A stretch of DNA of 64,000 nt from Spongilla lacustris (Eukaryota > Porifera > Demospongiae > Spongillida > Spongillidae), in contig OX442418.1 in assembly GCA_949361645.1 (NCBI GenBank), forward strand, positions 2,747,771 through 2,811,770, in the 5' to 3' direction. Position numbers and translations under genes: made by a program. Positions 45,999 to 57,714 of this stretch are shown here, piece by piece. Every line of letters begins with the position of its first letter. Position 1 is the first letter of the stretch. Under the pieces are notes generated by a model. The model saw only the letters and a list, made by a program, of their open reading frames with translations, was not told where the DNA came from and did not search any database.

Positions 45999-46698
45999 CT
46001 AATAGCTGCATGAGTCGCACAGCCACGTTATGCTACAGTCTTTCCTATTGGACTCCTTGATGCACGTACGGTGGTGGAACATTTCTTCACATTTAACACA
46101 CTCCAACATATCTTTATCTTCGGTACTCCGACACGTGCAAAATACCTCAATCTTGTCATTTTTCATGTCCCTACGCGCTCGCCTTCTTTTCAGCATTTCT
46201 GAAGGGAAGGGTTGTATCGCACCATTCTCTAAACACTGTAGTAAATGGTCCCGCATGGATGTACCTTCAGTGTTGAAGTGCAAGTACTGGGGGTCTTCCC
46301 CAGCACAAAGAGCAGTGGCAAAAGCCAACGCGAAAACACCACAATCGTTTGAATTATTTTGCCTATCAACAGCAACGAACTCTAAGCTGATAAGACGCTC
46401 GGTTGGCATAAGAATCGAACAGATCTGCTGCTTTGTACTGAGAGGAATCGCGGTGTTCATGCTGTCATACACCTTAACCACGGGATAGCAATCAATGGTT
46501 GATATTGTCAGCCAATGGTCTTTATTGGAGTGAAGCACCTGAATAAATTCTTTCCTGCCTCCAATCACTTCAAAGGCAGCGGTGGATCCTAGTAAAGAAT
46601 TTTGCAAGCCTGGTGTGCCATACCGTAGCTTCAATAAACACTGTGTGGCATTGACAATTGTGTCACTGATCCAACCAGATGGACTTTCAAGAATGTTC
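45999..46698 (-). pseudogene. Ginger copy B: Ulp1-type protease plus PHD finger exon
   Basis: Equivalent to 25606-26344. The catalytic set is His in DHWLT, Asp in VYDSM, Gln in DRQNN, and Cys in NDCGVF. The PHD finger has one inserted His (FHHRTC) and ends WLCDSCSY. The exon itself has no frame break. Its acceptor now lies about 7.5 kb from its donor because of the nested element, so correct splicing would require removing that element as part of the intron. Confidence 0.75.
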
Positions 46699-47022
46699 CT
46701 GCATTGTAATGTTAAACATGGTAAACTCCTTCCAATTTCAGTGTGTAAATTCCAATTTGAAATTTTCTGTTGCACAAAATGACTATTTCTGTGACATATT
46801 TTCAACGCGGCTTAAACCATTGACAAATAGCAGTTGATAAACTATTTCCATCAAACCATACTATTAATTCGCAACTTATTTTCAATTGCCTTGTTTGGAA
46901 ATACTATGCATACATAGAAAGGTGACAATATCCAATGTAAAAGATTGGAATGCTATACAGCCTGATATACAATATATAATAATTGTACAATACAACAGGA
47001 TATATGTAATACACCCTAGTGC

Positions 47023-50000
47023 TTATAATCCATTCAACAATCCATATTCTTCACTCGGTTCACGTTGTTGTTCTCGTTCTTCTTCATCATCATTTCTATC
47101 TTCTCCATCTTTGGTTAGCTGGCTAACTAGCTCTGTTGCTGCTTCATGCAGCACCATAGCATTCCGTCCATTTTTCATGGCAACTATAGGAATGGCTGAA
47201 TGCAAACGGAAAATCAGGGTGCATGATTATGCATGCAATAAGTATATTAACAGTTCAATGCAAGGTATGCATCTTTAGCATTTATACAATAAGCTTCGTA
47301 CACTTGAAATTTCAAGTCTACCAAAGGCTGATATACCTCACTTTTGGAAGCATAGAAATTTCAAGTCTACCAAAGCTGATATACCTCACTGATAGATATG
47401 TCAAGTCTACCAAGGCTGATATACCTCACTTTTGAATGCATTGAAATTTCTAGTCTACTAAAAGGCTGATATACTTTTGCTGTTTAGAAATTTCAAGTGT
47501 ACCAAAGTTGTTTTATACCTCACTCTGGATGCTTAGAAATTTCAAGTCTACCAAAGCTGATAAACTTTTTACTTTTGGATGCGTAGAAATTTCAAGTCTA
47601 CCAAAGCTGATACATATTGAGTGCCTGTAAGTATAACTCACTTTTTTCTTTTCCACAGTACAGAACTAAATCATTCTCAGTTGATAGACTGGAGATAAGT
47701 TCTTCATACATATTTGCACCAGTAAAAAGGTTATCCTGTTCCTTCTTTATGCAGGTCTTGTTCAAAACAGCAATCAAGAATGGTATCAGGACTTGCTTCA
47801 GCAAAGATCCTGAGGTGTTTGACATTATTTTGATTGTTTGAAAGTGTAATACATGTACCACAAAAGTACCTGAAGGGGGATCCACTGATTGGTAGTATGC
47901 TGTCTGCACAAGCATATGTGCAGAACAAAGTTGCCTCTGCAGTTCACATAGCCCTTCCAGTTCATATGCTGATGTCAATACAACGAGAGAATATGTTGTA
48001 ATGTTTGAAGCTGTATTTATGGCCTTCACTGTCCGTAAATAGGATTCTATCTGTAGATGAAATTTAGGATATGCCATGTTCTATGTGCTAAATTGTTAAT
48101 GTAAAAGAAACTCCAGCAAACTCACGTTTTCACATTCTTTGCTATCCAAGACAAAGAAGGAGAGGCTAAAGCCTGCAAAACATGGAATGGTTGTTTTGAT
48201 GTCTTCGTAAGTAATTGACAAAATACATTTTGGTAGAAGGACAGTTGAGTATGTCCTCTCATCTGACCACACAATAAGTGATTGTGCACTAATATCTGAG
48301 GGGCTTGAATGAGCTGTTTTCGATCTAAATTGAAATATAAAATACATGTAACATAATGCAATAATTCATTCATGTGGTATAAATATGTACACACCTAACA
48401 GCCCTTGAGCAATTATCAGTAAAAGCAGCTGGGATTGGATTAAAGTTGCACTTCAGAAAAAGGTCGGATAGTAATTTTGCATTGGCAAAATTAGGATATT
48501 TCTGTTGTGCCTCTTTCCAGTCTTTAGTGCCAACTAAAGATACAAATGATTCCAAGATTTTTTTCATTCTTTTTGGTTGAAGCAAGTTGAATTGAGACTT
48601 TTAAGCACAGTTTCTCCACTTGCACATTTTTGTAACATTTCCGTACATTCTGTCTCACTGAATCCACGCAGACCATGAAAGTTGCTTCCTTTGCAGTCCA
48701 CCTTTGGTGCTGCAATTCCTTTGACTTTGATCTTCTCAAATGCTGTTACAATAACCCTGCACAATTCATAGTTTTTGTTGCTCAAAGTGGAGAGCATGAA
48801 TACCATGTTGTCCTCCAACTGCTTCTTCTACCAGATAAAAAAAATTGTGGACACATTTTAAATCATACATGTAGCTACAATACAACTTATAGTCATCATA
48901 AGTGTGCTAGCACACGAACTTTTCCATTCGCTGTTTTTTTCTGGAGGTTCTTCTGTTAACGATTTTTTTGCTATAGCATACAGCCGTAATCTACAAAGGT
49001 GAACCTTAGTGCAGAAATTATGTATATAAGTACAAGGAAAATACACCATGAATTTTATACAATGTACCTTGTCCTGTGTTGTCATTTTACAAGTGAAATC
49101 AGTTGCACGATTATGCCAAAGGGCTAAATGCTGTGCCTGTTCATCGGTCATACGAGAATACACACTCACTCGCCGTGATGAGAACTGAGGGTCTTGTCTC
49201 AAATTGTCGTTTTCGTTTAACAATTGTTGCAGAGCTATTCTCGAATGGTTTCATATGTGAAAGCTTCTGGATGTTTAGAATCAAATTGTTCGTCATCCCT
49301 TAGCCTAACAATTGCAATCATTGGGGCAACGTGACTTGTTCTGTTTTCAAGCATCTCCAACTTTAAACTGGCTACAAAGTGTTCATCAGGATCACGAATG
49401 CTGCGCTCCTTCCTTGGTGACAATAGGCAGCTAATAGGTAAGGCATAGTTTCCTGTAGAATAATTGGTATAATGATTAATGCAAGGCTAGTATGCATATG
49501 GGTGTTTTGGTGTGTGACAGTGGGGATGTAGATGGTGTGACAGTGGGGATTGATATGGTGTGTGATGGTGGGTATGTAAATAGTGTGTGTGACAGGATGG
49601 ACATGTACATAGTACTAGTGTGCATGACAGTTTAGATGCAAACGGTGTGTGACAGTGGGGATGTAGATGGTACATGTATGTGAGTGGGATGTTCATGGTG
49701 TGTGTGACAGTCAGATGTTCATGGTGTGTGAAGATGTATATGGTGTAGATGGTGTGTGTGACAGTGGGAATGTAAATGGTGTGACAGTGGGATGTAATGA
49801 TGTGTGAAATTGGTGTGTAGGAGGTTGTACATGGTGTGAGAGTGGGTGTGACAGTGGGGATGACATGGTGTGTGGCATTGGGGTGTGTACATGGCATAGA
49901 TGGGGTGTGAGAATGGGTGTGACAGAGGGATGTACATAGTGTGTGACACTGTGGATGTACAGATGGTGTGTACTTGTGTGAGGAGGCACGTGTCACAGTC

Positions 50001-50461
50001 GTGTGTGTGACAGTGGGATCGATGTACATGCTGTGTGTATGACAGTGGGGATGTACACTGGTAGGATGTTCATAGTGTGTGACAGAGGGTGTGGATGGTG
50101 TGTGTGACAGTGCACACTGTAAAAAATGGTTGCTAAGGCAAACCAAAGTTGATTTACATTGTGTAGACAACATGTGAAACCTTAAATATCACACTAAAAT
50201 TAAATTGGTTGTCACTATATTTAAATTGGCTGATATGTCAAACCAAAATTTGGTTTCACGTGTTGACCACACAGTGTAAACCAACTTGGTTTGCCCTAGC
50301 AACCATTTTATTTACAGTGTGCATGCATGCATGCATGCATGGGGATGTTTATGGTGTGTATGATATACAAGGTGTTTGTGACACTGATGTGTGAAAGTGG
50401 GGATGGACATGGTAGGATGTTCATAGTAATGTACATGTTGCCTGTGAATGGGGATGTAGAT

Positions 50462-50494
<33 letters not shown>

Positions 50495-51306
50495 CAATGA
50501 CGTGTACAAAATGGGGTGTACATGGTGTGTGACAGTGGGATGTTCATGGTGTGTGTGGGAGTTCAATGGTGTAGATGGTAGTGGGGATGTACATGGTGTG
50601 CATATATGACATATGTGACAGTTTCTGAGAAAATTGTCCCTTGCATATACAATTTTATATAATAATACAGGGTGTGTGGGACTAATGCGCACGTATACAT
50701 ACCGAGAAAGCAGGATTCAAGTCCTTTGTCAAAATGATCAGGCATATCAACTTCTGTGTCAATTTTCCTCCGTTTTGGTTGCAATGATGATGCACCAACA
50801 GTACATTGATCTTCTCGTTGGCTACTTCCTGATTGTTTGGATGGGCTTGGTCTCATAACTAAAATAAAATACGTACCTTTAGATGGAACACCGGTAGCGA
50901 ATCTTCCGTCCGAAGATATATGAGGTTTCACTTTATTCTGCCAAATTTGTACGAAATTGGAAGTCGTTCCAGCTCGTTCAAAAAGTTTAGAGAAGTCATT
51001 GTCCGACGAGTCAAACGTCTCAGGTGATAGTTGTCTCGCTGGTGAGGTACCAGAAAGAGATTTGAACTACAAAAAGAAATAATAGCACGATATTAAACCA
51101 TTGAGCAATCGCGGTGCGGTTTTGATACGAATAACACTTACAACCAAGTAGGACTTCTCAGCTTTTTTGAAGTCTTTCACGTCGATCACGGCACCTACGT
51201 ACGGACGATTTCCTTCTTTATAGTTGCCTTCTGCTCTCATTCTTTCACCTCTCTTGATTAAAACCACAAATTCATCGCCGTCAACTCTTAAGCACCACAA
51301 GGACAT
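47023..51306 (-). CDS. Leftward gene of the nested element, multi-exon, unknown function
   Basis: Exon 1 is 51306-51142 (MSLWCLRVDGDEF..., phase 0, donor GTAAGT). Exon 2 is 51066-50877 (donor GTACGT) and exon 3 is 50858-50703 (donor GTATGT). After an intron holding a minisatellite, exon 4 is about 49452-49068. Further exons lie near 49004, 48830-48570, 48585-48410, 48330-48125 and 48055-47645. The last is about 47185-47023, with an acidic tail (KDGEDRNDDEEEREQQ). Phases fit across the first four exons. The frame breaks near 49235 and again in an A run near 48586. The N-terminal part has a Lys/Arg cluster (QPKRRKID) that could be a nuclear localisation signal. I recognise no transposase domain. 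It could be the transposase or an accessory DNA-binding protein. Confidence 0.6.
47300..47612. repeat. Left sub-terminal tandem array of the nested element
   Basis: About seven copies of AGAAATTTCAAGTCTACCAA followed by AGCTGATATACCTCAC, spaced 45-60 bp. It begins about 575 bp from the left end. Confidence 0.9.
49490..50625. repeat. Minisatellite in an intron of the leftward gene
   Basis: Imperfect repeats of GTGTGTGACAGTGGGGATGT and ACATGGT words. Interrupted by the MITE at 50111-50323, with a (TG)n tract near 50463-50492. Long minus-strand open frames rich in His, Thr and Pro are artefacts. Confidence 0.92.
50111..50323. mobile_element. Palindromic MITE within the intronic minisatellite
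   Basis: TGCACACTGTA...ATGGTTGCTA.GGCAAACCAA is mirrored at the right end (TTGGTTTGCC...TACAGTGTGCA). The arms remain similar inward, giving an almost fully self-complementary 213 bp. A related fragment (GTGTAAACCAAATTTGGTT) lies near 36860. The target duplication is unclear. Confidence 0.8.
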
Positions 51307-51424
51307 TTCACAAACTCTTAGCGCGAAAGTGATGAGAAATGAAATGAATTTCAGCCGGCGCACGGAACATCTATGCGCATGCGCAAGATTATACAATTAA
51401 GTTGCAGCTGGCTACAACTACGTG
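51307..51424. promoter_or_regulatory. Bidirectional promoter with perfect NRF1-type site
   Basis: Only 118 bp separate the start codons of the two divergent genes. TGCGCATGCGCA (51374-51385) is the palindromic consensus for NRF1-type factors, which commonly drive divergent promoters in animals. Function here is inferred. Confidence 0.6.
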
Positions 51425-53847
51425 ATGGATTCGCCAATACCTGATCGTTGGGTGTACTCCCCAACACTCCCTGACTGTGACAGCAATAGTTCGTCAGTGG
51501 TTTACTTTAGTGACATCAGCAGCAACTGCTCGTCAGTAGTGCATTTCAGTGACGTCGACCTCTCTGAATCAACGTCTAAAGAATTATCGTTCTCTATTTC
51601 CCACGGCGATTCACAAATCAACAGTTCGTCTTACACTACTTGCAGTCAACAGCAATCAAGAGTTTCTGAAGGTATTTTCCATACTGGCTATTCGATTTGA
51701 ATGTGCCTTGAAGTTAATCCCTTGTATTGCAACAGAAATCGATTCGGACCTTTCATTGGGGAACCTAGAAGCAAGCGAAGGTGATGATACGTGTAAACAA
51801 GGTACTCGTTAACTGAATTACGTTCTTATGATGCAAGTGTAGAAGGCGCATTTGGTGTCGTCCCTACATGTACCTAGTTGGGAGTAGCCCGACGGCCCCG
51901 ACCTTCGCGTATTGGCGGAAGCCAATACGCGAAGGTCGGGCTACGCCCAACTAGTCCCTACCACCTGCATAGTCTCGTACCCAGACCTAAATGTGCGTAA
52001 CGATTGATCAGCGAGACATCATGATGTCGTAATGATGAGCATCATTACGCACATTTAATTTTGGGTCTGGGTACGGGACAATAAATGGATGCGTAACGAT
52101 TAATTAGCGAGATATCGTGACGTCATACTGTAAACGCATTACGCACATTTCATTTGGGTCTGGGTACGATCCGAGACAATATAATGGCATTATCCCATGT
52201 AGATTATGTGCAGTGGGACGTATTTGATGTGATGAAGCTGAATGGCTGTGCAGAAAAATGTGGAGAGGCGATTCATCACTTGCTACCAGTTAACATTTTA
52301 AGCTACCACTATTACTTCACAAAGCTACCTAAGTCAGCAAAACGTCAATGGTTACTTGACTATTTCCACACACATTCTAGTAATCTTGAGACTACATACA
52401 GCATTGGCTCTAACTAAGCAGAGGTTCAGCCTGCCATATAGCTCAGCTAGGACCACAGCCTTATAATGTATGTAATAAAATAATAATAATAATAATAGTA
52501 CACACCATAGCATAATGTGGATCTTATTTAGAAAATGTCTGAATAGCTTAGTAGAACTCGTGGTCTTTTAGTTGTAAGTTAGTAGAATTGCAGGTTTGTC
52601 AATTAATTATCATAAATATTGTTTTGTCAATACAATACAAGGGTTATCAGGAAAGCAGAAAAACATAAATGAATATGTATACATGCATGCACACAAAGCT
52701 ATAGGCACAAACACAAACACATGTAAATACGCTACACATTGTGCATAATAGAACAATCTGTTCAATTGCATTCAGGTATATTGTGGCAAAAGAAAAAAAA
52801 TTTCTCCAAGTGTTGCAGTCACCAGATCAGATTTCACTCATGATAACTGAACCAGCCAATGTAACTGCCTCACTCCAGGTGCCAATATTTATAGTGCATG
52901 GATAGTTTAAGCAGTTGCACATGTGCTGTAATGGAGAAACAATACATGTACATTAAATTAGTACTCATAGCACTGTAATCAATACTACGCACATACCAAA
53001 ACATCAAAAAGCACCATTGTGCACTAAACTTAATGACTCTTGAAATCGTCATTATGTAATAATATTGCATGCCCTGTAATATCAACAGGACTAAATTGCC
53101 TGCTTACTATTAGTAATAATTTTTCAAGCCCTGAAACTTCAACAGGACCAAATAGGCAGTACTTAATAATATGTAAAGTATTACGCAAGCCCTGAAATTT
53201 CAACTGAACCATAGCCCGCTTACTATTATGCTGACTATTTTGCAAGCCATGAAATTTCTACAGAACCAAAAGCCTAGTTTACTATTATGTAAGGATTTTG
53301 CTAGTCCAGAAATTTCAACTGGACCAAATACTACTACATGTACATGTATGTAAAGAATTTGCAAGCCTTGAAATTTCTACAGAACCAATAGCCAGCTAAC
53401 AATGATAGATTACAGTGTTTATTATAATTTGCAATTCTCATTGTGCAATTTGTACTGAGTGCATTTTTTTTTTTTATGTAGGTACACTGTGGCAATGGAT
53501 CAACTGATCAAGAGGCAAAGTTGCAAAATCATGTTGTGTCTGAGGAAGTAATTCCACTTTGTGTTGGACAGTTTGTGGCTTGCAAACTAAAGAAATTTGA
53601 GGATGAAAAACCACAAATTGGACAAGTTATTTCTTTATTGGATGGAGGAAAGATAGTTATTGAGTGGTGGGTTGGAAGCTATTCATCGATGTGGGTAAAG
53701 TGGAAAATCAGAGGGGTTACACAAGTGGAAGAAATGGACGTCCAATGTATATTGAAAAACAGAATTAATCTCACTAAAACGAACAGGCTAACAAAAACTG
53801 ATGTCCAAGAGCTGAAAATGCTCTACACTGCTGCAATCTTTGTGTAA
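51425..53847 (+). CDS. Rightward gene of the nested element, multi-exon, unknown function
   Basis: Exon 1 is 51425-51671 (MDSPIPDRWVYSPTLP, Ser-rich, phase 1). Exon 2 is 51736-51801. A likely third exon, about 52177-52417, contains HVDYVQWDVFDVMKL, cysteines (CAEKC) and KRQWLLDYFHTHSS, and runs into a stop. The last exon, 53482-53847, has VGQFVACKLKKFEDEKPQIG, then a W/G-rich beta-type segment like a Tudor or chromo-barrel fold (weak, my inference), ending AAIFV. The Cys..Cys and QWLLDYF pattern recalls N-terminal regions of some eukaryotic transposases, but I cannot name the family. Sequence expected between the third and last exons seems missing, so this copy may be internally deleted. Confidence 0.5.
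51874..51954. repeat. Hairpin, about 35-bp stem
   Basis: CTAGTTGGG.GTAGCCCGA..CCTTCGCGTATTGG is mirrored immediately after a 6-base loop, with a short bulge in the left arm. It lies in an intron of the rightward gene. Confidence 0.85.
51971..52177. mobile_element. MITE with GTCTCGTACCCAGACC ends
   Basis: The inverted end sequences GTCTCGTACCCAGACC and GGTCTGGGTACGA..CGAGAC enclose a further internal inverted copy ending near 52080, so it reads as two joined hairpins. The ends resemble those of the Mutator-like element at 59259 (GTCTCG.CCCCAGACCC). It directly precedes the third exon of the rightward gene. Confidence 0.65.
53050..53400. repeat. Right sub-terminal tandem array of the nested element
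   Basis: Six copies of GCAAGCCCTGAAATTTCAAC followed by AGGACCAAATAG and TTACTATTATGTAA, spaced about 60 bp. The copies share the GAAATTTC core with the left array. The array ends about 800 bp from the right terminus. Confidence 0.88.
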
Positions 53848-54253
53848 ACCTATGTATTCATTTATGTACAACTTTGGAAAGTTAATAATATGTTTGAATG
53901 GTCATATTTAAGCAATTGCATGGCAGAATAGTTTTAAATTATGAAAAAACTGTTGATTTTCTTCAAGTTGCTTCTGGTTGTTGCATAGGCTTCATACTGG
54001 ACCAGTTACTATGCAATTACCTCTGTTTGAACAATTCCTAATAGTATTACTAGGGCATTCAACAAGAAGCTTGCTCTGTGAAGAAAACATTGCTTTTATT
54101 AAGATAACTGCAATAAAACAGTGAAAATTTGCTAGAGGCTGATTACTTTCTCATGTTTGGTAGTAATTGGAAATTTCAGTGTGTAATTGGAAGAGGTTGG
54201 TAATTAAAATGTCTCATACCACAATTGCATGCCATGCATATAAGAACTTAATT

Positions 54254-55349
54254 TACCTGTCAAAATCCATCAGTGTGACACCACCAGCTACAGTCCAAAA
54301 GGATCCACCTTTCTTGGATTTTTTTATCTGATCATTGCTGGAATCAGTAGCATCATTTACAGTTACAGTATGCAGCTTTTTGTCATCTTCTTTGTCATTG
54401 ATCCTACTACTCTCGTTGCCAAATGATTCTCTGAGCTTCAAAATCCACTCACACAAGTCATCTACATCTGCAGGTTTTAATTGCAGATACTGATTGTAAA
54501 CAAATTTTCCTGGCATAACTATTCCAGTATTCCAGCAATTGGCAAATCTTTAGGTTGCTCCATTCAGGATTTGATAGGGATGCTTGAAAGCTATCAAACT
54601 CATCATGAATTTTAGGTGTGACAATTACAAATCCCGACACTTCTCTTAAAGGCTTGTGCTTATTGTAAGAACGTGAATCAAGCCAGAGAGCAACTTGTGT
54701 ATTAATGTAGAGACCATAGTCATCAGGGCTGGTAAGGGAATCAGTAAGCTGAAGTATAGGAATAGGATAAATGATATTTTTAAAAATGATGCAATGAAAT
54801 TTAGTATTCATATTTGTTGAATGAAAACTTACATCACGATCTATGTCTTCATTCCTGTGAATCCTGTCCGCCAAGTTCCAGTATGTTCTGCTTCCGGATT
54901 TCCACAAATTAAAAAGAGCCATAGAGAACAATTGGATCCTCAAGTCTTGATCACCTTTGCGCACATGGTAAATTTTAAAATGCACTACTCAGTCTAGAAT
55001 TTATACATGAAACACATAATATTACATCTTTATCATGCTTTAATTATTATACCTAGCAGTGCTTTCTTGTGCATGTGGTTGGATCATAACACCTGGCATT
55101 TGGATGCATACACTTTGAACCTTACGCCCAGAGCTAAATAATATCCATTATAATACATCAGCAAATATGAAACATATGATTTCTTTATGGCAATAGGTAC
55201 TGCAATGAATGCCTTGCTTAAAGCATCTACACTTCTGAGTCTGGCATCCTGTTGTACATTTGCATGCATTAGATATAAATTTGTTCCATGGACCTTGAAG
55301 TCTTGAAGCCTCTCTCAAGGAAAGTAGAGGAGCCTGTTGCCATCCCTCG
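54254..55349 (-). pseudogene. Ginger copy B: middle exons including CXC motif
   Basis: At about 55272-55150 the minus strand encodes a CXC-type cysteine motif: ACKCTTGC, then KCRCFKQG, then HCSTYCHK. Such motifs close the post-integrase part of Ginger-derived host proteins such as KRBA2, as far as I recall, and may bind DNA. An exon near 54970-54835 (SRTYWNLADRIHRNEDIDRD) ends at GTAAGT. The exon ending at 54254 (VTLMDFDR) leads into the protease exon at 46698 across the nested element. Splice linkage around the CXC exon is not resolved. All but the last exon is deleted in copy A. Confidence 0.65.
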
Positions 55350-55469
55350 ATATTGATCCTTTGTATCCCTGGAGCTCATTTGCCGGATAGCAAGTACGGA
55401 GCACACCATGTTCACACCTGGAGATGGCATATATATGTCTTTAACATTTAGTCAAGTAGACTTGCCATC

Positions 55470-57190
55470 TAACCTTATACGATATAAATTCCGATTCTTT
55501 CCTACTACATCAGCAACAACACCAGGAAGGCGGGAAAGGTCAGAAGAGGCACGATCAATGCGTGGAATCCTAACTGAAACATAGTCACCCGCAGCGAAAG
55601 ACACAACACTTTTCTTTTTATTGTATCGGTGGATCATCTTTTGGGCAGATTTTAGATACCTTCTGTCACCTTTTACACGTACCTGCATGAACAAATAGAC
55701 ATGTAAGATAATGGCATTGTGCAAGTACATTTGCATCACAGCCATTATAGTACAATGAATATACCTTCTTATGCTTTTCCATTGTTGCCAACTGTGCTTC
55801 CCTCTTCTCTATTTCACCGCTAGCTATGATCATGTCCACTTCTTCATTTTCTGTTACTATGCCATTGAATTTCTCAGCATTGACTTCCCTATGAGTTGGG
55901 AATTTTCCTACTGTAACATCAGTTAAGTCATTTCTTTCCACGACTGGCTTTGACTGCAGTGCTTCCTTCATCTCCCCTAAGCCCTGCTGTAGTGGTTCAT
56001 TTACTGGGTCTGAAGTACTTGTGCAGATCCCATCATCAGTCAGTGACTCCTCTAAGATGATACCAGGCGATTTTCCAGTTGGAAACAACACTGACCTAGG
56101 TTTCTGACCAAATACTAATTCATATGGGCTTGTTCCCACTACTTCATGAGTCTGTGTGTTCATTGCATCTATATGAGAGATAAAAGAAACAAGTGTTTAG
56201 TGCCACTCAGGCAAATATAATCGAACAGCATTGAAAAGAGCTTACAGGCTATTTTTGGAAGCCATTCACTCCATGGTTGTGTCTTCAGCTTGCTCTTCAT
56301 TATCCCTCCTCCTAATTTCTTTTGAAGTGTTTGGTGAGCACGTTCCACTAACCCCTGGCTCTGTGGATGACGTGGTCGACCACTCACTAGTTGGATTTCT
56401 GTGTGCCACATTGCCTGTAAACCTTCAATCACATGATTTACAAATTCTCGACCATTGTCCGAGTGAAGTATGCGAGGTACACCAAAATAGGGAAAAATCT
56501 GCATGTTTAAAACATTTGCAACATTTATAGCTGTTTTGCTTTCAATGGCATAGGCAAAATTGAATTTAGACCAATGATCTACACAATGAAGGATCCACTT
56601 CATTTCTCCATGTGGCAAGTGCCTCATGTCTATGAGATCAATCTGGGAAATAAATGGGCACATTTATAATGATCCCAGATTTCACACAGGTGTAAACAGG
56701 TGTATGCAATACACCATGCACATTTAAGAATACAAGACATACATACATATACTGCAGAATGCTTTTAATGTTGATGTGCCTAAACTGCATTGTGCACATG
56801 TTTTAGTAGGTTTAAATAAATCCTTTTCCACTCACTTGGAGTCTAGTAAGGAACCCATTTGCAATTATAGGATTTAGTGGTGCTGTAAACGTTTGACGGC
56901 TGCGAAGCTGGCAAGTGGGGCACATGCTGACAAATTTCTCCACCACACTCCCCTCGGTACAGACTCTGAAGCTGAATATAACAAACCATGCAATGTGGTT
57001 TGTAATGTCTTACACAATGTACATGTATGTTGTATGCTTTAAATATGTCAACAAAGAAGTTATTCACATGCAACTAACCTTTTCAAACGTTTTCTTGTAT
57101 CCTGCATGCAACAGTTCATTGGTATGGACCTCATTGATTGTTGAGTAGAATTGCTCCACATACACAATTTTTCTGTACTGGCTCAAAAGG
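55470..57190 (-). pseudogene. Ginger copy B: integrase-type transposase exons
   Basis: Exons match those of copy A: SH3-like block (GDYVSVRIPRIDRASSDLS) at about 55690-55470, linker exon at about 56168-55766, and DDE core (IDLIDMRHLP, SDNGREF, GLVERAHQ) at about 56650-56247. The zinc-finger exons lie at about 56975-56840 and 57190-57083. Relative to copy A, 8 bases are missing near 56950, which shifts the frame just before the CPTC zinc ligands. Catalytic residues are otherwise kept. Confidence 0.75.
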
Positions 57191-57515
57191 GAGTTGTCTT
57201 CTGTATCCTACAAAGAAGTGCATGCATTTATGCCAGAAACGTTGAGAAAATTTGTACATGTGTATGCTGTTCATTTTAAGTATACCACTTTATATTCCAG
57301 ATAGATATTGCATGCATGCTTATGACATGTGCTGCCATATAGCCATATATAGTAGAGAGGTCACCTTTACAGGTCTGAACATAACAGCTGACACAAGTTG
57401 TATGTGACAAAGCAGAGATATCATCAGTGCTGCATGGTGAGGACTTGTATGCTGATACGATCTACATTGTGAGATCATGCATGCAGTGCATGCAAACAAA
57501 TAACACCATGCACAT

Positions 57516-57516
<1 letters not shown>

Positions 57517-57558
<42 letters not shown>
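57517..57558. repeat. (AC)n microsatellite in copy B
   Basis: Counterpart of 29138-29209. It is shorter and has CGCAC interruptions at its right end. Confidence 0.9.
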
Positions 57559-57560
<2 letters not shown>

Positions 57561-57714
57561 CGTGATAGCAGAACCATGGCTCGCATAATTCGGATTGTTT
57601 ATTTGGACACAATTGGCACGCGCTAAGCATTCTTACCATGGCCAGACATATTTGTACATGTACATAAACTCTAACACCCTGCACGCATACGATACTATAT
57701 ACAGTACCTGCTCC

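Larger units (their letters stand above)
46725..54197. mobile_element. Nested 7.5-kb DNA transposon of unassigned superfamily
   Basis: The ends ACTCCTTCCAATT (46725-46737) and AATTGGAAGAGGT (54185-54197) are inverted, with 11 of 13 bases matching. TGGTAA stands on both sides (46719-46724 and 54198-54203), and copy A has one TGGTAA at the unoccupied site (26365-26370). TTTCAGTGTGTAA occurs near both ends in the same orientation, between two TTCCAATT-type words. Two divergent spliced genes start from a central promoter at 51307-51424. Tandem arrays lie inside each end (47300-47612 and 53050-53400). A 6-bp duplication is known for IS3EU, Dada and Polinton elements, but I see no protein identifying any of them. 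Confidence 0.88.

Noticed and set aside
49487..50692. Long minus-strand frames rich in His, Thr and Pro
   Set aside because: Translations of the intronic minisatellite between exons 3 and 4 of the nested gene.
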